Source: Verrucomicrobia bacterium Tous-C9LFEB (lineage in GTDB: Bacteria > Acidobacteriota > Terriglobia > Terriglobales > Acidobacteriaceae). Taken from it: a DNA stretch of 61,995 nt. The stretch lies in NCBI GenBank assembly GCA_903970445.1, contig CAJCIP010000075.1, positions 1 through 61,995 of the forward strand, read 5' to 3'. Shown here piece by piece: positions 27,641 through 36,399 of the stretch. Every line of letters begins with the position of its first letter. The stretch's first letter is position 1. A program made the position numbers and the translations under genes. The notes below the pieces were generated by a model that saw only the letters and a list, made by a program, of their open reading frames with translations, was not told the DNA's origin and did no database searches.

Positions 27641-30496
27641 CTACTGGCAGGCCTCGCAATTAGGGTCGGACATGTCGCACGCAGCGCCTGCCGGGGTGGT
27701 CGTGACAGCAACGGCGTTCAGCTTGCCATCGGTGCGCTTCATGGTTGATTTCTCCACGTGCGTCGCAGAGCGTGAGCGCAGGTAGTACGTCGTTTTGAGT
27801 CCGGCGTGCCATGCCTCGCGATAGAGCGCATCGAGCTTGCGGCCGTTTGGCTTGTCGATGTAGAGATTGAGCGACTGCGCCTGATCGATCCATTTTTGCC
27901 TGCACGCCGCAGCCTGGATCAGCCAAGTGGCTTCGACTTCGAAAGAGGTGGCGTAGAGACGCTTCAGATCATCCGGCACGCGATCGATGAGGCCCAGGGA
28001 ACCATCGAAATATTTCAGATCGGAGATCATCACCTCGTCCCACAGACCCAGTGACTTAAGGTCGTTTACCAGCGAGGCATTCACGACGGTGAAGTCTCCA
28101 CTCATGTTCGATTTCACGAAGAGGTTCTGATAGGTCGGCTCGATGGATTGCGTTACGCCGCAGATGTTTGAAATGGTGGCGGTCGGTGCAATCGCAAGCG
28201 TGTTGGAGTTCCGCATACCGCTTCTTTGTACGCGCGTGCGGAGTGTGTCCCAATCGAGCGTAGAAGAACGATCAACCGTGAGCGTGTGATTGCGGCTGTC
28301 CTGCAGCAACTGCACGGAGTCAACGGGGAGGATGCCCTGCGACCAGAGCGATCCGGTGAAGCTCGGATAACGTCCACGCTCTTCCGCGAGGTCAACCGAT
28401 GCAGAAATCGCTTCAAAGCTGATGCGCTCCATGCTCTCGTCGGCAAAACGCACTGCCTCTGCTGAAGTGAATGGAATGCGCAGCTTGTAGAGTGCATCCT
28501 GGTAGCCCATGATGCCAAGGCCGACCGGACGATGCCGCAAATTGGAGGCACGGGCTTCCGGCACGGTGTAGAAGTTGATGTCGATGACGTTGTCGAGCAT
28601 GCGCATAGCTGTACGAACCGTACGCTGTAGCCGCTCCACGTCCAGACCGGTGTCGGTCATGTGGTTGGCAAGATTGATCGAGCCGAGATTGCAAACCGCG
28701 ATCTCCTGCGACGAGGTGTTGAGCGTGATCTCTGTGCAGAGGTTGGAAGAGTGCACGACGCCCACGTGCTGCTGCGGTGAGCGCAGATTGCAGGGGTCTT
28801 TGAATGTGATCCAGGGATGACCAGTTTCGAAGATCATCGTCAGCATCTTGCGCCACAGCTCGACAGCTCGAACGGTTCGCGTGATCTTCAAGTCGCCCTT
28901 GGCCGCTAAGGCTTCGTAATGCGTGTAACGCTCCGCAAATGCTCGTCCGTAGAGGTCGTGCAGGTCCGGCACCTCGTCGGGCGAGAACAGTGTCCAGCTG
29001 CCGTCCTCTTCAACGCGCTGCATGAACAAGTCGGGCACCCAGTTGGCCGTGTTCATGTCATGGGTGCGACGACGCTCATCGCCCGTATTCTTGCGAAGAT
29101 CGAGGAACTCTTCGATATCGATGTGCCAGGTTTCGAGATAGCCGCATACCGCGCCTTTGCGCTTGCCGCCCTGATTGACCGCGATCGCGGTGTCGTTGGC
29201 CACTTTCAAAAAGGGGACGAGACCCTGCGATTGCCCGTTGGTTCCCTTGATGTGTGAGCCGAGCCCGCGTACGGCACTCCAATCGTTGCCAAGACCGCCG
29301 GCATATTTGGATAGCAGGGCATTGTCTTTGATGGCTTTGAAGATACCGGCGAGATCGTCATCGATCGTCGTAAGGAAGCACGAGGAGAGCTGGGGGCGCA
29401 GGGTGCCGGAGTTGAAGAGCGTCGGTGTAGAGCACATAAAGTCGAAGCTGGAGAGAAGCTGGTAGAACTCGATAGCTTTGGCTTCGCGGTCGATTTCGCG
29501 GACGGCCAGGCCCATGGCTACACGCATGAAAAATGCCTGCGGAAGCTCAAAGCGGACACCGCCTTCGTGCAGGAAGTACCGGTCATAGAGCGTTTGCAGC
29601 CCGAGGAACTGGAAATTGCCGTCGCGGCTCGCGTCGAGCGCGGCAGCCAGGCGTGGGAGGTCGAAGAGGCCAAGTTCCTTATCGACAATTTGTAGCGCAA
29701 TGGCTTTGTGGATGTACGCGGGGAAGTACTCTCTGTAGTCGATGGTGACGGCCTGCCTCATGCTCGCTACGGCCTGCGGCATCACGTAAGCCAGAGCCTC
29801 ATCTCGAAGGATATTGATGAGCAGCCGTGCGCTGACGAACGCGTAATTTGGCTCTTGTTCTACGAGGGTGCGAGCCGCCATGGTTTGAGCGAGACCAATC
29901 TCTTTTTCCAGAATGCCGTCATAAATGTTTCGGCGCACCTCTGACATCACGGCATCGGCACTGACACCGTCGAGACCTTTGCAGGCAATTTCCACCTCGC
30001 GATACAGACGAGCCTCATCCAGCGGCGCCATCTCTCCGCTTGCCAGCCGCACCTTGAGCGCAGGTACGGAATCGATGACGACTTCCGACCGCAAACGGCG
30101 CTGTTCTGCGCGTTCGGCACGATACAGAACGTACGCACGCGCTACTTTGTGCTCGCCGGAGCGCATAAGTGCGAGCTCCACCTGATCCTGAATATCTTCT
30201 ATATGGAGCGCACGCGCCTTATCAGCGCGTCCGCTCAACGCAGCCACAATCTGCGCCGTGAGATGACGAACCGCTTCGTGGATGCGGCGCGAGCTCGTAG
30301 CCGTCGCGCCTTCCACTGCAATAAAGGCTTTGGTGATGGCATTGGATATCTTGCTCTCGTCGAACGGCGAAAGCGACCCACTGCGGCGAATCACCTGAAA
30401 TCCAGTAGCTAAGGATGCCGTCTCGCCTGGAGTGGCAAGAAAGGCTGGAGGAACCTGCAGTGAGGAGTCGAGATCGGATACTGCGTTTTCGGCCAT
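27641..30496 (-). CDS. nrdA: Ribonucleotide reductase large subunit
   Basis: Catalytic R1 subunit, 951 aa from ATG 30496 (AAGGAG seven bases upstream). Two N-terminal ATP-cone-like segments are seen (FQVIRRSGSLSPFDESKI and VPALKVRLASGEMAPLDEAR), giving allosteric control. Catalytic residues: Cys in LSSCFLTTIDD, Cys in SSNLCTEITL and Cys in IAVCNLGSINLANH; the tyrosine pair is in TTYYLRSR, and the C-terminus DPNCEACQ has the CxxC that takes electrons from thioredoxin. It is longer than E. coli NrdA (~760) mainly because of the duplicated N-terminal region, as in chlamydial NrdA. It is expressed from behind a cobalamin riboswitch. Confidence 0.97.
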   Translation of the reverse strand: MAENAVSDLDSSLQVPPAFLATPGETASLATGFQVIRRSGSLSPFDESKISNAITKAFIAVEGATATSSRRIHEAVRHLTAQIVAALSGRADKARALHIEDIQDQVELALMRSGEHKVARAYVLYRAERAEQRRLRSEVVIDSVPALKVRLASGEMAPLDEARLYREVEIACKGLDGVSADAVMSEVRRNIYDGILEKEIGLAQTMAARTLVEQEPNYAFVSARLLINILRDEALAYVMPQAVASMRQAVTIDYREYFPAYIHKAIALQIVDKELGLFDLPRLAAALDASRDGNFQFLGLQTLYDRYFLHEGGVRFELPQAFFMRVAMGLAVREIDREAKAIEFYQLLSSFDFMCSTPTLFNSGTLRPQLSSCFLTTIDDDLAGIFKAIKDNALLSKYAGGLGNDWSAVRGLGSHIKGTNGQSQGLVPFLKVANDTAIAVNQGGKRKGAVCGYLETWHIDIEEFLDLRKNTGDERRRTHDMNTANWVPDLFMQRVEEDGSWTLFSPDEVPDLHDLYGRAFAERYTHYEALAAKGDLKITRTVRAVELWRKMLTMIFETGHPWITFKDPCNLRSPQQHVGVVHSSNLCTEITLNTSSQEIAVCNLGSINLANHMTDTGLDVERLQRTVRTAMRMLDNVIDINFYTVPEARASNLRHRPVGLGIMGYQDALYKLRIPFTSAEAVRFADESMERISFEAISASVDLAEERGRYPSFTGSLWSQGILPVDSVQLLQDSRNHTLTVDRSSTLDWDTLRTRVQRSGMRNSNTLAIAPTATISNICGVTQSIEPTYQNLFVKSNMSGDFTVVNASLVNDLKSLGLWDEVMISDLKYFDGSLGLIDRVPDDLKRLYATSFEVEATWLIQAAACRQKWIDQAQSLNLYIDKPNGRKLDALYREAWHAGLKTTYYLRSRSATHVEKSTMKRTDGKLNAVAVTTTPAGAACDMSDPNCEACQ

Positions 30497-30644
30497 GGAA
30501 GTTCTCCTTGCCCTTCGAAGTGGTGCGAAGAGACAGCGGATGCCTTTGCAGCCAAGCGAGCCCGGAGCAAAGCAAAGCGCTGCCACCTCGCCTCCCCTCG
30601 GAGGCACCAGCAAATGTTTCCAAGGCAGTTCTTCGGACTCCGCA

Positions 30645-30800
30645 GGTTCATACCTACTTACCGGACTTCCCAGGTCAGGTTGGACCCAGTGTCATCGTCG
30701 GCGTTCGTACCTGCTTACCGCTGCGGGGCAGTTCCGGATTCTCACCGGATTCCCTTTTACCCGTTGAGCTGTCGCTCTTCAGACCGTGGAAGACCTCACT
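30645..30800 (-). promoter_or_regulatory. Cobalamin (B12) riboswitch ahead of nrdA
   Basis: Reading the minus strand, the conserved core is present in order: AAAGGGAATCCGGTGAGAAT then CCGGAACTGCCCCGCAGCGG (consensus GGGAA..GGTGnAAnTCC..CTGnCCCGC), GATGACACTGGG (consensus GATGCCACTG) and CTGGGAAGTCCGG (consensus GGGAAGGC). About 150 bases of leader then lead to the nrdA ribosome site, containing a GCCTCC/GGAGGC hairpin but no T-run, so control is probably at translation. Exact ends of the aptamer are approximate. Such switches over B12-independent reductases are known in organisms that also carry the B12-dependent class II enzyme. Confidence 0.92.
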
Positions 30801-30855
30801 ATATTCCGTATGTCACGGAAGAAGCTACTAGATGTTGTGGATATCAGGAGAAAAG

Positions 30856-31041
30856 ATGGACCGGAATCAAGAAAGAGTCTCAGGCTATGATGACGCCGGA
30901 TCGACACAAAACTGTTTTTGCCAGTCATGTGCGCAACTTGAGGCCGGGCAAGCATGTTCTAACCAGATAAGGCTTGACGAAGTTTGTAGCTGGAAAATGC
31001 CACTGCTATCAGCATCGTCGCTCTTGTTGCCGACAGAGTGA
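30856..31041 (+). CDS. Possible small Cys-rich protein, 61 aa
   Basis: An ATG with AGGAGA about five bases upstream opens a 61-codon frame divergent from the riboswitch. The product has five Cys, four of them in NCFCQSCAQLEAGQAC, and a hydrophobic end. The Cys spacing could bind metal. Nothing similar is known to me, and the 30801-31164 stretch is otherwise empty of genes, so this may be chance. Confidence 0.3.
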   Translation: MDRNQERVSGYDDAGSTQNCFCQSCAQLEAGQACSNQIRLDEVCSWKMPLLSASSLLLPTE

Positions 31042-31164
31042 GTGACACGGGCATCGTTCCGCAAACCACGTCTTGGCCTACAGGACTTCGGCAGAGACAA
31101 GAGGATGGTGGATAATAGTGGGAACGCCGACTTTGCACGAATCTGTGAGTTAGATTGCAAGTTT

Positions 31165-31239
31165 GCGGGAGTAGTTCAGTGGCAGAACGTCAGCTTCCCA
31201 AGCTGAATGTCGCCGGTTCGATCCCGGTCTCCCGCTCCA
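31165..31239 (+). tRNA. tRNA-Gly (anticodon CCC)
   Basis: Complete 75-nt cloverleaf: acceptor GCGGGAG with CTCCCGC, D-arm TAGTTCAGTGGCAGAAC, anticodon stem TCAGC/GCTGA with loop TTCCCAA (CCC at 31197-31199), T-arm GGTTCGATCCC and an encoded CCA. CCC reads the glycine codon GGG. Confidence 0.97.
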
Positions 31240-31303
31240 AGCCTAATAGTGCGTGGCAGCAGCCAAGGAATTGATTCTCGGCTGCCGCCTGCTGTTTATG
31301 CGC

Positions 31304-32902
31304 TCAGCGCGCTGCTGTCTGCGTCTTCTGCTCAGCAGGCAACTTGTGATCTTCCAGCGCCTGGGCTTCGGGCATGAATGTCAGCGCCTTATTAATCTGC
31401 GGATCCCAAGCCACACGAACGCGCATACCTTCCATCTGTCCAAATTGCGAAGTGAAAAGCTCAGCCTTGATGGTTGACTTTACCCAGTCCGCGTTGTCTT
31501 GGAGGTCCTTGTATGTGAATTCGATCTTCTCGGATTGCAGAAATGCTTTGAATTCCTGCATGAGAGCGTCGTCTACGGTGAGGTCCTTCGTGACCGTATG
31601 CGCTGCGAGATAGTGCTTGGAGAAATTGAAGAAGGCGTAATGCTGCAACAAAATGTCCTGGAAGTGATTGGACTTGAGGTCAGCAATCTTTTCGTCGGGA
31701 GTAATGCCACCGCCGCCGTACACTGTGCGGCCTGCATCTGTTGTCTTCACTTCCTTATTCGCACTGTTCGCCGGTTGCGCGCCTTCGCGACCGTAGTAAT
31801 AGTCGTAGAGCGAAAGACCTTCGTAGTTGCGCTGAATCAAGCGCCCGGATGGCGTGAAGTAGTGGTAGGTCGTCAAGGCGAGGCCCGTATTTTCTGAAAT
31901 CGGAAACACGGTCTGTACCAGCCCTTTGCCGAAGGTGGTTTCTCCGACAATGAGTGCTCGATCATGATCCTGTAAGGCACCGGAGACAATCTCCGCTGCT
32001 GATGCGGTATTGCGATTGACGAGAACGACGATTGGGAATTTCTGGGCCGAACCGGAGGGCGCGCGGTAGATCTGGTCAGGGAAAGCGCGACCGCGTTGGG
32101 AGACTACAACTTGTCCTTTTTGCAGGAATTTGTCAGACACATTCACTGCTTCGTTGAGAAGGCCGCCTGGGTTCCCGCGGAGATCGATGAGAAGACCGTT
32201 GAGGTTAGGCCCAAACTTATCCAGCGCATCTTGTACCTCGTGCGACGTGGTCTCCATGAAATTTGTAATGTGAATGTAGGCAATGCCGGGACGCACCTCA
32301 AAGGCAATGTCCACGGAGTAACGCGGAATCTCGTCACGGACGAGATCGAACGTCAAAGGCTTCGGCGAGCCTTCGCGGCCCATCGTTACCGAGACATGCG
32401 TACCGCGAGGTCCCTTGAGCAGTGAAGCCACCGCCGCCGAATCCATGTTCTCCGTCGCTTTGCCGTCTACGGAAAGGATGACGTCTCCCGGGCGTATGCC
32501 GGCTTTGTACGATGGAGTTCCTTCAAACGGTACCACGACAACAATCTTGTTGCCTTGCGGCTGAATCTGCATACCGACGCCGTAGTACTTCCCGTGCTGG
32601 TCCTCGCGCATCTGCGCATACGACTTCGGATCGTAGAAGTTCGAGTGCGGGTCCAACACATGAAGCATGCCGGGAATAGCGCCGTCATAAACGACCTTGT
32701 CGATCTTGTCACCGTCGAGCTTGTCCGCGTAGTTGGCCTCGACGATGGAATACACATTCGTAAACGCCTTCATCGAGTCGCGCATCGTCGATTCGTCCGA
32801 CGAAGACTGTGCGCTGACACCGCCAAAGAACGATCCAACCACCCCGCACGCTGCGAGAAAAATCGTTGCTGAGAATAGTGCGCGCCGGGAACGTAAAACC
32901 AT
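31304..32902 (-). CDS. Carboxy-terminal processing protease (S41, CtpA-like)
   Basis: Periplasmic serine protease of 532 aa. An N-terminal signal peptide or anchor covers residues 8-32. A PDZ domain spans about 105-180 (AGIRPGDVILSVDG), and the S41 catalytic core has IDLRGNPGGLLNEAV, catalytic Ser301 in NRNTASAAEIVSGAL and Lys326 in ETTFGKGLVQ. A C-terminal extension of ~150 residues has no clear motif. CtpA-type enzymes trim the C-termini of envelope proteins. It is divergent from the SurA-like gene with 256 bp between, where I found no further gene. Confidence 0.93.
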   Translation of the reverse strand: MVLRSRRALFSATIFLAACGVVGSFFGGVSAQSSSDESTMRDSMKAFTNVYSIVEANYADKLDGDKIDKVVYDGAIPGMLHVLDPHSNFYDPKSYAQMREDQHGKYYGVGMQIQPQGNKIVVVVPFEGTPSYKAGIRPGDVILSVDGKATENMDSAAVASLLKGPRGTHVSVTMGREGSPKPLTFDLVRDEIPRYSVDIAFEVRPGIAYIHITNFMETTSHEVQDALDKFGPNLNGLLIDLRGNPGGLLNEAVNVSDKFLQKGQVVVSQRGRAFPDQIYRAPSGSAQKFPIVVLVNRNTASAAEIVSGALQDHDRALIVGETTFGKGLVQTVFPISENTGLALTTYHYFTPSGRLIQRNYEGLSLYDYYYGREGAQPANSANKEVKTTDAGRTVYGGGGITPDEKIADLKSNHFQDILLQHYAFFNFSKHYLAAHTVTKDLTVDDALMQEFKAFLQSEKIEFTYKDLQDNADWVKSTIKAELFTSQFGQMEGMRVRVAWDPQINKALTFMPEAQALEDHKLPAEQKTQTAAR

Positions 32903-33158
32903 GCTGGAATGACCTCGGATTCTTCGGCAGCGTCAAAGGCGAGATATGGCCTTGTGCCCTGTGGATTGGACGGAGTATAGCACCGGCAGGTTAGCTTTCG
33001 CGGTACCCGCCGGGCTGTGACGTTCACGGGTAAAATACAGGAGTCAGGTGACTTCTGCGGCTCGTCTTGGTCAAATCCCTAATTGATTTGAGCGGGAGCA
33101 CCGCGACCGGTGTAGCCGGTGCGCTCCATGGCGGCGAACACGGTTTATAAAGGGACGG

Positions 33159-35165
33159 ATGATCAAGAAACAAGTGGCTTCTTTTGGTGTGCGCCAGGTT
33201 TCAGCGTTATTGCTGCTGGCCGGTGCAGGTACGCTGCGCGCGCAGGTGAAGGCGCAACCACCCAACTTTCCGGTGCCCGGAAGCTTTACACCCACGGGTG
33301 CCCTTCAGCTGCCCCAGCTTCCCGTAGCCGATGCCATCACGCCGAACGGGGCTGTCGTTGAAGATGTTATTGCTCGCGTGAACGACCGCATCATCACTCG
33401 CAGTGAGTACGATCGCGCACAACAGCAGTTGCTGCAAGAAGCCCAGCAGCAGAACGTTCCACAAGCTGAATTCCAAGAACGCGCCCAGAATCAACTGCGC
33501 GACATGATCGATCAGCAATTGCTGCTCTCAAAGGGTAAGGAGCTTGGCATCTCCGGTGATTCGGAAACGATGCGCCAGTTGGACGAAATTCGCAAGCAGA
33601 ATCACATGGCCTCCATGGAAGAGCTGGAAAAAGCCGCTGCGCAGCAAGGCGTCTCGTTTGAGGACTTCAAGCAGCGAATTCGCGACCAAGTGATTCAGCA
33701 GCAGGTAGTGCGTGAAGAAGTTGGCCGGCGTCTGGGCAGCTCCATGACGCACGCTCAAGAGCAGGCGTATTACGACGAGCATCGCAGCGACTTCACCGTA
33801 CCCGAACAGATTCATCTCAGCGAGATTCTGGTTCCGACCTCAGAGAACGCTTCTGACACGCAAGTCAGCGAAGCGCAGATTAAGGCAGACGAGCTTGAGA
33901 AGCAGTTGAAGGGTGGGGCGGCCTTCGCTGATGTGGCGAAGAGGTCCTCAGGTGGCCCGACCGCCGCTGCCGGCGGAGACCTGGGTGACTTTAAGCGCGG
34001 TGCGCTTGGCGATGTGCTGGAGAAGGCAACGTTCCCGCTCCCGGCAGGAGGCTACACCGAACCCATTCGCACGCGCCAAGGTTTCGTCATTCTGAAGGTC
34101 GATAGTCACCAACAAGCCGGGGTTCCACCGCTTGCGGATGTCGAGCCACAGGTTCAAGAAGCGCTGTATACAAATGCTCTGCAGCCCGCATTGCGCGCAT
34201 ACCTGACGAAAGCGCGGGACGAAGCTTACGTCGATGTCAAGCCGGGCTTTGTCGACACAGGATCGAATCGCACCACGGCGAAGCCACTGTTCACCACGTA
34301 CACGGCGCCTCCGGTAAAGAAGAAGATCGTCAAGCACCAGGCAGCCGAGCAGGCCAGAGCCATCAAAGCGCAGGAGAAGCTGTCGGAGGCGCGTTCGAAG
34401 GTTGCGGAGAAGAACGCACAGAGAGCAGCCGCTCAGGCCGCCAAAAACGGCGGAACAGTGGAGAACGTATCCAAACCGGTGAAGCAGCCGAAGATTCGCC
34501 GAGAAAAGGTTCGCTTTGGCCAGGCTCCGCGCAATGCATTGCCACCGGCACTGACGGAGCAGGCAGACGCGACACCGAATCCACCGCTCAAAGGGCAGGC
34601 TCCCGGTGCTGCTATGGGCTCGCTAGAAGCCACGACAACAATCTCAACGGGTACGGGTGTGGATAGTGAAGACCCGCTTGCGCCAAAAGCCGCTCCTACA
34701 CGGAAAAGCCGCATAGGTTCGCGGCATGTTGAAGAGACAGAAAAGCACGACCAGACGGTTCTAGCAAAGGCAGAAGTAAAAGCCGCGGCGCGCCCCATAA
34801 AAGCGACGAGCACCGAGAATGCTGACGAGAAGCAGCAAGCCGCGCCGCTCGGCCTGAACGGGGACACGGTCAAGAAGAAGCCGAAGCAGAAACACGTGAA
34901 GGGTGAACAGAAGGAGCGCATTCAAGAGAAAGAGAAGCCTGCTTCCGCGACTCCTGTTTCCCCGACGGTGAATCCTGTACTCGGCAGCTCACCTGTCTCC
35001 GCGCAGCCTGGACAAAGCACGCCAGCGACGAAGCCGAGCTCAGACACGACGACACTGCCGCCCGCAGACAGTCCAGCACCGGGAGCTTTGCCCGCGGGAC
35101 AACCGATCCCGGCAACAACCTCCACGTCGCCGAACGCTCCATCAACAACGCCAACGCCTCACTAG
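33159..35165 (+). CDS. SurA-like peptidyl-prolyl isomerase with long tail
   Basis: Periplasmic chaperone that folds outer-membrane proteins. It has a signal peptide (residues 1-28, ending ...LRAQ), a SurA N-terminal helical domain (about 65-200, beginning VEDVIARVNDRIITRSEYDR), and one parvulin domain (about 215-325: PEQIHLSEILVP, then GDLGDFKRGAL). Residues ~375-668 are a low-complexity tail rich in Lys/Ala/Pro/Thr, much longer than in E. coli SurA (428 aa total). AAGGGA is four bases before the ATG. A good terminator follows at 35191. Confidence 0.85.
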   Translation: MIKKQVASFGVRQVSALLLLAGAGTLRAQVKAQPPNFPVPGSFTPTGALQLPQLPVADAITPNGAVVEDVIARVNDRIITRSEYDRAQQQLLQEAQQQNVPQAEFQERAQNQLRDMIDQQLLLSKGKELGISGDSETMRQLDEIRKQNHMASMEELEKAAAQQGVSFEDFKQRIRDQVIQQQVVREEVGRRLGSSMTHAQEQAYYDEHRSDFTVPEQIHLSEILVPTSENASDTQVSEAQIKADELEKQLKGGAAFADVAKRSSGGPTAAAGGDLGDFKRGALGDVLEKATFPLPAGGYTEPIRTRQGFVILKVDSHQQAGVPPLADVEPQVQEALYTNALQPALRAYLTKARDEAYVDVKPGFVDTGSNRTTAKPLFTTYTAPPVKKKIVKHQAAEQARAIKAQEKLSEARSKVAEKNAQRAAAQAAKNGGTVENVSKPVKQPKIRREKVRFGQAPRNALPPALTEQADATPNPPLKGQAPGAAMGSLEATTTISTGTGVDSEDPLAPKAAPTRKSRIGSRHVEETEKHDQTVLAKAEVKAAARPIKATSTENADEKQQAAPLGLNGDTVKKKPKQKHVKGEQKERIQEKEKPASATPVSPTVNPVLGSSPVSAQPGQSTPATKPSSDTTTLPPADSPAPGALPAGQPIPATTSTSPNAPSTTPTPH

Positions 35166-35190
35166 GCTCTTAGTCGGAGCGACGAACTTG

Positions 35191-35224
35191 GCCCATCCTG
35201 TTGCTCCAGGGTGGGCTTTTCCTT
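35191..35224 (+). terminator. Rho-independent terminator after the SurA-like gene
   Basis: A ten-base stem (GCCCATCCTG with CAGGGTGGGC, one T-G pair) with a six-base loop followed by TTTTCCTTTT. It lies 25 bases past the stop and ends 30 bases before the YhaM-like start. Confidence 0.85.
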
Positions 35225-35254
35225 TTGCGCGCGTCGTATTCTGAAGCTCACATC

Positions 35255-36373
35255 ATGAAAGACTTTTTCATCGCGGACGCGCCTCGATTTGAGAACCAGG
35301 CAATCACCAGCTATTTCTCGCTTGCGTCCATCGGAGTTCGCGAGCGCAAAGGCGGCGGACAGTATCTTGCTCTAACGCTCGCCGACAAAACAGGACAATT
35401 TGAAGCGCGCATGTGGGAAGAGTTTGCCGATGCTCTACAGACCTGCAGCGACGGCTGCTTCGTCAAAGTGCAGGGACTAATCTCGAAATACCAGGGCAAG
35501 TTTCAGATCACTGTGACTCGGATGCGCAGCGCGGCGGAAAGTGAAATCGAAAGATCAGATTTCATTCCGACAACGCAGTTCGACATTGAAGCGATGAACG
35601 AGGAACTTCGTGGCTATGTCGCCCAGTTTGGGAATCGGCACCTCAAAAACCTGGTACTCGCCTTCCTGGACGACGCTGAAATCGGCCCGGCATTTCGCGA
35701 AGCGCCTGCTGCTAAGCGGTTGCACCATGCGTGGCTTGGTGGACTGCTTGAGCACGTTCTGGCGCTCGTTCGTGTTTGTCTCGCCGCCGCGCCGTTTTAT
35801 CCGGAAGTCGACACGGACCTATTGGTCACGGGAGCGATCCTGCACGACATCGGGAAAGTTCGCGAGCTCTCCTGGGCGTCGAGCTTCCAGTACACGCTCG
35901 AAGGACAACTTGTCGGCCACATCACGATTGGCCTGGCGATGGTACACGATCGGGTAGCGGCGCTGAATCTTGCTGCAAGGGAACGTGCGAGCGCAGATGG
36001 AACGACCCCTGACCTGTTTCCGAGATCTCTGCTGCTTCTGCTCGAACATCTGATCCTCTCGCACCACGGCAAGTTAGAGTTCGGCTCACCAAAGCTGCCG
36101 ATGACCCCTGAAGCGATTCTGTTCAGTGCTTTGGATGATCTGGAAGCAAAATTCCAAACCTTGCGGATGGAGTTGGCGAGCGCTCGCGGTGCCGGGAAGC
36201 CCGTCAGCGAGACAACGGAATGGGTGCGGTCCATGGAACGGCAGTTGTTCGACTCGCGTGCTTATCTCGAAGCTGAACGCATCACACCCGCTGAAGGAGA
36301 AGGTGCAAAGAGCAAAGACGAGGTAGCGATTGAGAACGACATCGTTGATGACGCTCACGCTCCTTCTGCATAG
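35255..36373 (+). CDS. YhaM-like 3'-5' exoribonuclease (OB-fold plus HD domain)
   Basis: A 372-aa protein with an N-terminal OB-fold (KDFFIADAPRFENQAITSYF, GQFEARMWEEF) and a C-terminal HD phosphohydrolase domain: AKRLHHAWLGGLLEHVL, ILHDIGKVRELSW, then LEHLILSHHGKLEFGSP. This two-domain order is that of YhaM family 3'-5' exoribonucleases, which act in RNA turnover. The family usual length is ~310; the extra ~50 residues lie at the C-terminus (acidic). I chose ATG 35255 because it begins the conserved OB-fold; the upstream 18 codons run into the terminator. Confidence 0.88.
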   Translation: MKDFFIADAPRFENQAITSYFSLASIGVRERKGGGQYLALTLADKTGQFEARMWEEFADALQTCSDGCFVKVQGLISKYQGKFQITVTRMRSAAESEIERSDFIPTTQFDIEAMNEELRGYVAQFGNRHLKNLVLAFLDDAEIGPAFREAPAAKRLHHAWLGGLLEHVLALVRVCLAAAPFYPEVDTDLLVTGAILHDIGKVRELSWASSFQYTLEGQLVGHITIGLAMVHDRVAALNLAARERASADGTTPDLFPRSLLLLLEHLILSHHGKLEFGSPKLPMTPEAILFSALDDLEAKFQTLRMELASARGAGKPVSETTEWVRSMERQLFDSRAYLEAERITPAEGEGAKSKDEVAIENDIVDDAHAPSA

Positions 36374-36399
36374 AGCCAAGTGGCTATAATCGATCTTTC

